IMG/VR virus record: IMGVR_UViG_3300025070_000022
Coordinates: 25,941 to 89,940 of that record
Reading direction: 5' to 3' (one strand)
DNA: 64,000 bases
Source of the DNA: a virus
In this document: one piece after another, positions 59,700-64,000 of the stretch
Layout of the letters: every line of letters begins with the position of its first letter
How positions within the stretch are numbered: position 1 is the stretch's first letter
Notes under the pieces: model-generated
Seen by the model: the letters and a program-made list of their open reading frames with translations, nothing else
Database searches by the model: none
Told to the model about the DNA's origin: nothing
Translations under genes and position numbers: made by a program

Positions 59700-61594
59700 T
59701 CAACTTCCTCCAGTAAATCTCTATTCTGTAATGCCTCGTAAAGTTCTTCACCAACTTCATTAGTATAGAACCTACGCCTCTTAGCAATGTCTTGTAATTT
59801 ATCTCGAACTCCTTCCACAATAACAGAAACAACTTCACCTAAAGAACTAGCCAAACTGTTTTTGAATTTTCCAATATCGGATTCTATTTTTGTTAGTAAT
59901 TGCTTGTCTGCGGTTGTTAGGTATTCATCTATTGTCTTATCCAAATCAATAGTGATAGATTCCATAGTATCATCTAATAGATAACTAAAATTGGTTAAGA
60001 CGCTCAAACCTTCAATAGGTTGTAGGCGGGCTTTGTATGCCATATCCATAGCGTATTCATCAAATTCAAAGACCCCTCTCGTTTCGTCTTTCTTGGCCCT
60101 ATCAATTTTATCAGCAAATAAAGAAAAGATTAGTCTATCATCTGCATCCGTTAGAGTAAAAGAAACTGTAGAATTTTTAATAGGGATTGAAGAGGGTATT
60201 CCTGTTAAAGATTCAATAGTTGGAATTAGTGCTACAATTGTATTCGTGAAATCATTTTTAGGCATTTTAGTAATTCCGGATTTAGTGATAATTTCGTTTG
60301 CATAATCGGAAGGCAACTCTTCAATTTCATCTTCCAAATCTTCTCTATCAACTTCTTCTAGTTTTTCCAACCATTCGGGCGATTCCCCCTCTAATAAAGG
60401 CTCGATAACTTCCCAAATATCTCCTCTTAAATACAAAGAATCGCCCCTATCTTCATCGAAGATTTGTTCAATATCTCTATTCGATATATATGATTCATCC
60501 CTAATAGATTCAAGAGTATCCTTTAACACTTCATCTCTGTCTATTAAGAGTTTTAACAAAACAGGATTAACAGTGGATTTGCTAAAAAATGAAGAAGCAA
60601 CATTGTGCGGTCCCAGTTTAGGCAAAAGCAATGATTTCTTTTTCATCCTACCTATTTCCTCTAGGTAGTGGGCTACATCACTAGAGTCTAGTGTACCTTT
60701 AGGTCGCAAATCATTGCCCTCTATAACTATCTTCAAATCACTCTTTCCAAATAGTTTTTCATAGAAGGGAGGATATTCAAACACATAAACTAATCTGTCA
60801 AATTGTGTCAAGTCTTCGGTCAACCCTAGAGAAGTATAAGGCCCTCTCTCTTCTTCTATAGCCTCTCTAATTTGAGCCTCTCTTTCCTTGACACTATCAT
60901 CGTCGTCTATCTCTTCTAGTAAAATAAATCCGGTTTTCTTACCTGAGCCTGTTGGTCTACCTTCGGGAGTTTCTTGGCCAGTACCATAAGATGCTGTATA
61001 TCTCCCCCAACTAACTTGAGCCGAGGATTGAAACTCTTCATCGCTCTCCGGTTTATGCCTACTAGGACTCCCATAGTAATCTTCAACCGAATCAAACAAA
61101 GCATACTTGTCTATTTTTGCCTTGCCTAGTTCTCTTGATAGGTGTCGAGCATCATCATTCAAAACATAAGTCATTAACTTGTCTATGTCTTCTTCATTAA
61201 GACCATCGTTGGTGATTCTTTTGAAGAACTCTGCACTGCCTTCTGCCTTCGGTTGTGCTTGAAATAGCATGGCTATTTTTGGAGTCAAAATTCGCCTTAG
61301 TTTGGTAGGCTTCATTCCTAGTTTTTCAGCGAGGGGTTCAATGACGCTAGTAAATTCTTCTTGGTTTTTAAGAGCATCACTAACTGATGAACGAACTCCA
61401 CCACTAATTGTAATGGTCTTCAAGGCATCCATTATTTTACTAGCATCTGGATTTCTGCCCCCTGTTAGCGGCCTAGATAGATGGGCAACCAAAGGCTCCT
61501 CTCCACCTTCTCTTGCTAAGGCTCTAAATAGTGTACGAGGAGTATAAGGAACACCGGAGATGTTTTCGCTTCTAGGTGCTTTCCTTATTGTCAT
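59696..61594 (-). CDS. Large late protein, unknown (632 residues)
   Basis: An acidic protein with helices and several Asp/Glu-rich patches (EKLEEVDREDLEDEIEELPS). It contains an isolated short segment YGSPSRHKPESDEEFQSSAQ that looks disordered. No motif recognised. It partners the adjacent 804-residue protein by a four-base overlap, and both share a style with the other large unknown late proteins. Confidence 0.55.
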   Translation of the reverse strand: MTIRKAPRSENISGVPYTPRTLFRALAREGGEEPLVAHLSRPLTGGRNPDASKIMDALKTITISGGVRSSVSDALKNQEEFTSVIEPLAEKLGMKPTKLRRILTPKIAMLFQAQPKAEGSAEFFKRITNDGLNEEDIDKLMTYVLNDDARHLSRELGKAKIDKYALFDSVEDYYGSPSRHKPESDEEFQSSAQVSWGRYTASYGTGQETPEGRPTGSGKKTGFILLEEIDDDDSVKEREAQIREAIEEERGPYTSLGLTEDLTQFDRLVYVFEYPPFYEKLFGKSDLKIVIEGNDLRPKGTLDSSDVAHYLEEIGRMKKKSLLLPKLGPHNVASSFFSKSTVNPVLLKLLIDRDEVLKDTLESIRDESYISNRDIEQIFDEDRGDSLYLRGDIWEVIEPLLEGESPEWLEKLEEVDREDLEDEIEELPSDYANEIITKSGITKMPKNDFTNTIVALIPTIESLTGIPSSIPIKNSTVSFTLTDADDRLIFSLFADKIDRAKKDETRGVFEFDEYAMDMAYKARLQPIEGLSVLTNFSYLLDDTMESITIDLDKTIDEYLTTADKQLLTKIESDIGKFKNSLASSLGEVVSVIVEGVRDKLQDIAKRRRFYTNEVGEELYEALQNRDLLEEVE

Positions 61595-61643
61595 ATTGTT
61601 TCCCCGAATAAAGGCAATAGTCCACTCTATAATAAATGAACTG

Positions 61644-61805
61644 TCAATCTAACTTTGTCTGCTGTGTTGCAGTATCTTCCTTCGGTGGCGGAGTTTCCTT
61701 GGGTTCATTTCCCCATTCTTCTGCTGGAATTGTAGATACGGTAGCACCTTCTGTAAGTTTTTTGGGGAGTTTGGTTTGTCTTTTGAGAACACTTTTCCAA
61801 CTCAT
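61644..61805 (-). CDS. Tagged small protein (MSWKSVLK)
   Basis: A 53-residue protein starting MSWKSVLKRQTKLPKK, the rest low complexity and rich in Thr, Pro, Glu and Gln (GNEPKETPPPKEDTATQQTK). GGAGAGATT precedes the ATG. With such a short, apparently disordered body, the tag itself may be the main functional part. Confidence 0.55.
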   Translation of the reverse strand: MSWKSVLKRQTKLPKKLTEGATVSTIPAEEWGNEPKETPPPKEDTATQQTKLD

Positions 61806-61816
61806 TGTAATCTCTC

Positions 61817-62134
61817 CTACATCAATCTCTTTGCTTCAATCAAATACATATACTGTTTTCTTAATCCCATCTTTGAAGTAACGGCCCCTGCTAGTTTCTT
61901 TAAATTCTTTTGAAAACTGAAAAATTCGGGAGAGTAAAGGTCATTTAACTCATCTTTATCTTCAACCCTTTCGTAGTATTCATCAAATTTATTCAATAGG
62001 GCCTCACCCGCTTGCTTTATTTTGGGGTCTTCATTGTAGGCCATAAAGAAAAGTAATTCGTGAACATGGCCATGTAAAGGGGCATCTCCATCTTCAACAT
62101 ACCAAGTATTTTTTAGTATATTCTCCCAACTCAT
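61817..62134 (-). CDS. Tagged helical protein (MSWENILK)
   Basis: A 105-residue protein starting MSWENILKNTWYVEDGD, then helices (HVHELLFFMAYNEDPKIKQA; LLNKFDEYYERVEDKDELND) and a C-terminal basic helix. GGAGAG precedes the ATG. Overlaps the small terminase candidate by four bases. Function unknown. Confidence 0.55.
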   Translation of the reverse strand: MSWENILKNTWYVEDGDAPLHGHVHELLFFMAYNEDPKIKQAGEALLNKFDEYYERVEDKDELNDLYSPEFFSFQKNLKKLAGAVTSKMGLRKQYMYLIEAKRLM

Positions 62135-62784
62135 TGTAATCTCTCCTGCATCTTTTTCTTAATGTCAAGCCAAATTTCCGGATTGTTCTGTGCTAACACT
62201 TCTTGAACAACTTGCATCTGTGCGACAATAATTGTATCTTGTCGCTTGTGGACAAGTTTGCCTTTGAACTCCATCATGTATTTTAAAGACTCACGAACTT
62301 CTCTAGCCAACTTCACTAGAGCGTCTAATTCCTTAGCATCTAAATCATCTCTAGATGCTATCTCGGTGATTTTATCATCGAGCAATTGAATGTTATTTGA
62401 TAGCATATCGACCTCATTCAAATCTTTCTTGGCAATAATAGCCGCCGCAGACTTTTGAACAACGGGCTGTAAATGGTGCTTAACATGTCGATGGACTTGG
62501 GCCTTAGAAATTCCAAGGCCTACGCTGACCTCCTCGGCTGTGATTAGACCCTCATGCAATTGCCTTTCGTATTCTGCCCTCATTGGGTCTACACAAATGG
62601 CACACTTTGGATTACTACTTTGCACATATTCTCCCATGTGATTTCTTTGATGCTGTGCAGAAGTACCGCTTCTCCAGTTCATCTTTTCATCTAATTCATC
62701 GGGAGTAATAGTAAGAGATTCTAAGTCGGCTTCCATAGAATCAACATCACTGTGTTGACAAAAGGCACAACTCTTTCTTCTCAT
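62131..62784 (-). CDS. Putative small terminase subunit (zinc/HTH)
   Basis: A 217-residue protein. The N-terminus SCAFCQHSDVD and KCAICVDPMRAEYERQLHEG give two Cys pairs, and HTH-like segments are followed by His motifs (HQRNHMGEY; VHRHVKHHL). This doubled 'CxxC ... HxxxH with HTH' layout resembles small terminases or related DNA-binding proteins of actinophages. A C-terminal helix bundle (NNIQLLDDKITEIASRDDLD) would allow oligomerisation. The location near TerL supports DNA recognition for packaging. Confidence 0.6.
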   Translation of the reverse strand: MRRKSCAFCQHSDVDSMEADLESLTITPDELDEKMNWRSGTSAQHQRNHMGEYVQSSNPKCAICVDPMRAEYERQLHEGLITAEEVSVGLGISKAQVHRHVKHHLQPVVQKSAAAIIAKKDLNEVDMLSNNIQLLDDKITEIASRDDLDAKELDALVKLAREVRESLKYMMEFKGKLVHKRQDTIIVAQMQVVQEVLAQNNPEIWLDIKKKMQERLQ

Positions 62785-63026
62785 TTCTGCACACCCGTAC
62801 TAATGATTTCAAATTCTTCTGTCTTATTACCAAGCATCTCTAATGAAACATAGATAGGTAGGTCGAAGCCAATGATAGGACGAGAGGAAGAATCGTAAAT
62901 CATCTTAGTCTTCACTGCGAACTTCTTTTCAATCATTTTAATCAGTTCGTCTAAACTTCCCGTCTTTCCAACGATTTCCTCTATTTCATCTAGAGTCATT
63001 TCTTTTAGTATGTTTTCCCAAGTCAT
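62781..63026 (-). CDS. Tagged protein (MTWENILK)
   Basis: An 81-residue protein. ATG 63026 lies after GGTGA and starts MTWENILKEMTLDE; an upstream in-frame ATG at 63062 would hide the tag inside. Followed by a helix (EEIVGKTGSLDELIKMIEKK) and strands (VKTKMIYDSSSRPIIGFDLP). Function unknown. Confidence 0.55.
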   Translation of the reverse strand: MTWENILKEMTLDEIEEIVGKTGSLDELIKMIEKKFAVKTKMIYDSSSRPIIGFDLPIYVSLEMLGNKTEEFEIISTGVQK

Positions 63027-63036
63027 ATTATTCACC

Positions 63037-63456
63037 CTATATCCCAAATTTTCCTTGAACATTAGGGTTGCCTTTTGAGGCTTGAATCATATCACCCATT
63101 CTTTCAACTTTGAAGCCAAATTGTTCTAATACAGGAATACCATGTTGTTGCACAAAATTAGCATCACCAAATAGGTCTTGTTGCATTTCCCATATTAACG
63201 CTCTATTACCGCTTCCTTTTCTTCCCCTACCTGTAAAATTTTCAGGAACTACCTTAATGGCAAATTTCCCATTTTTTTGAAATTCGGGGTCTTTTTTATA
63301 CGCACTAATTATTTCTGCCATATGTTTTTTTACATTTTCAATCTTCATTTTTTGATTATCAGTAAGTTTAGGTTCAGCAGAAGTCTTGTTTCTTCTAAAC
63401 CTACCAAACGGTGCTTTCTCTATTCCGTCTTGTTTTAGTATATCTTTCCAAGTCAT
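63037..63456 (-). CDS. Tagged protein (MTWKDILK)
   Basis: A 139-residue protein starting MTWKDILKQDGIEKAPFGRF. It is basic with a middle helix (NQKMKIENVKKHMAEIISAY) and a FTGRGRKGSGNRALIWEMQ segment. Start overlaps the preceding stop by four bases. No family recognised. Confidence 0.55.
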   Translation of the reverse strand: MTWKDILKQDGIEKAPFGRFRRNKTSAEPKLTDNQKMKIENVKKHMAEIISAYKKDPEFQKNGKFAIKVVPENFTGRGRKGSGNRALIWEMQQDLFGDANFVQQHGIPVLEQFGFKVERMGDMIQASKGNPNVQGKFGI

Positions 63457-63836
63457 TCTTTCACTTCCCTATTAAAAATAATTTCAAACTCTTTTTCTCT
63501 TCTATCTGTTCCTTTCAGTTCCATGACTCTAGCAGTGTAATTGAATAGATTAGGATAGTTGTAAATCTCAGCACCTCCTATGGGAAATCTGTTTTTACTC
63601 GACAACTCTATTGAGATAGCAAGGTGAACTTTATTCGGTCTTTTACCCGTTGTTAAGAACCATTCTGCTAAAGACTTGTTTGGCGTATCCTCATTAAAAA
63701 CATCATCATTATCATAATACATAGTTGATAGTTTGCCCCTGCCTTTCACTATCTCCATGACTCTATTCTCTACTTCTTTTTTATCTAAGTAGTCGTAGTT
63801 TATTGTATCGCTTTTCAATATGTTTTTCCAAGTCAT
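63453..63836 (-). CDS. Tagged protein (MTWKNILK)
   Basis: A 127-residue protein. ATG 63836 is preferred because it gives the tag at the extreme N-terminus (MTWKNILKSDTINYDY) and follows GGAAGGAAG; TTG 63854 would add six residues. The body is alpha/beta (LAEWFLTTGKRPNKVHLAIS; YTARVMELKGTDRREKEFEI). Function unknown. Confidence 0.55.
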   Translation of the reverse strand: MTWKNILKSDTINYDYLDKKEVENRVMEIVKGRGKLSTMYYDNDDVFNEDTPNKSLAEWFLTTGKRPNKVHLAISIELSSKNRFPIGGAEIYNYPNLFNYTARVMELKGTDRREKEFEIIFNREVKE

Positions 63837-64000
63837 AGTAGCACTTCCTTCCAACTTTTAATAACCGGACTAACCTTTACGCTCATGTTCGACTTCATGT
63901 AATCTTTAATCAATTTACGAGTCTTAGCCGGAGTCAACTCGATTGTGAATTCAGTAATGGTCCCTCCTAAGTCGGGAACTTTCATGTATCTAGATAGCAT
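63833..64000 (-). CDS. C-terminal part of a late protein ending SWKEVLL (partial)
   Basis: An open frame enters from the right edge; its 55 visible residues end VIKSWKEVLL, and the stop overlaps the next ATG (ATGA). The ending resembles the shared SW-x-x-[IV]-L tag, but at the C-terminus, as in the scaffold. It also encodes the ribosome-binding site of the following gene, so coincidence is possible. An ATG is in phase at 64000, so the true start is unknown. Confidence 0.45.
   Translation of the reverse strand: MLSRYMKVPDLGGTITEFTIELTPAKTRKLIKDYMKSNMSVKVSPVIKSWKEVLL

Noticed and set aside
1-64000. tRNA, rRNA or CRISPR features
   Set aside because: No cloverleaf-like segment with CCA/T-arm patterns, no rRNA-like conserved stretch and no regularly spaced repeats were noticed. 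A dedicated tRNA and repeat scan was not possible here.

Overview
The window is most consistent with most of the genome of a tailed double-stranded DNA virus (Caudoviricetes) of a marine archaeon, resembling the magroviruses of Marine Group II Euryarchaeota (Poseidoniales). The reasons are an archaeal/eukaryotic-type replisome (clamp loader, PCNA, family B polymerase, PriS/PriL-type primase, XPF-type nuclease, ATP-dependent ligase), an HK97-type head with a long-tail module, AT-rich DNA, and dense genes with Shine-Dalgarno sites of the GGAGG/GGTGAT type. The host is an inference. No rRNA, tRNA, CRISPR array or insertion sequence was seen.

Layout. Positions 1-16207 (+ strand) form one early/replication block: a degenerate LAGLIDADG-like protein, a putative large and a clear small clamp-loader subunit, winged-helix proteins, a putative ssDNA-binding protein, a Sak4-like recombinase ATPase, PCNA, a PolB split into two genes around a cassette of seven tiny genes, a Cas4-like nuclease, a fused PriS-PriL primase, an XPF/ERCC4 nuclease, a P-loop helicase candidate and a DEDDy exonuclease. 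A rho-independent-type terminator at 16210-16259 closes this block where it converges with the late block.

Positions 16310-64000 (- strand, read right to left) form the late block: small terminase candidate, two large unknown proteins, TerL, a winged-helix/LAGLIDADG protein, a cluster of small basic or Cys-rich proteins, portal, a large coiled-coil protein, a DNA ligase with long extensions, prohead protease-scaffold, major capsid protein, decoration and membrane proteins including an Arf/SRbeta-like GTPase, connectors, tail tube, tail chaperones joined by a probable -1 frameshift, tape measure, hub, and fibres. The two blocks diverge across the window edges, so the main promoters probably lie outside.

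The most striking pattern is a short N-terminal peptide, consensus M-[S/T]-W-x-[D/E/N]-[I/V]-L-K, at the start of 17 otherwise dissimilar late proteins and of none of the + strand proteins. A closely related peptide ends the prohead protease-scaffold and a small coiled-coil protein. I propose a head-targeting tag by which cargo proteins imitate the scaffold's capsid-binding end, comparable in logic to the capsid-targeting sequence of T4 internal proteins. Other notable points are the split PolB with altered motifs B and C, an A AAA AAC slippery site in the tail chaperones, a membrane-anchored small GTPase, and zinc ribbons inside PolB and portal.
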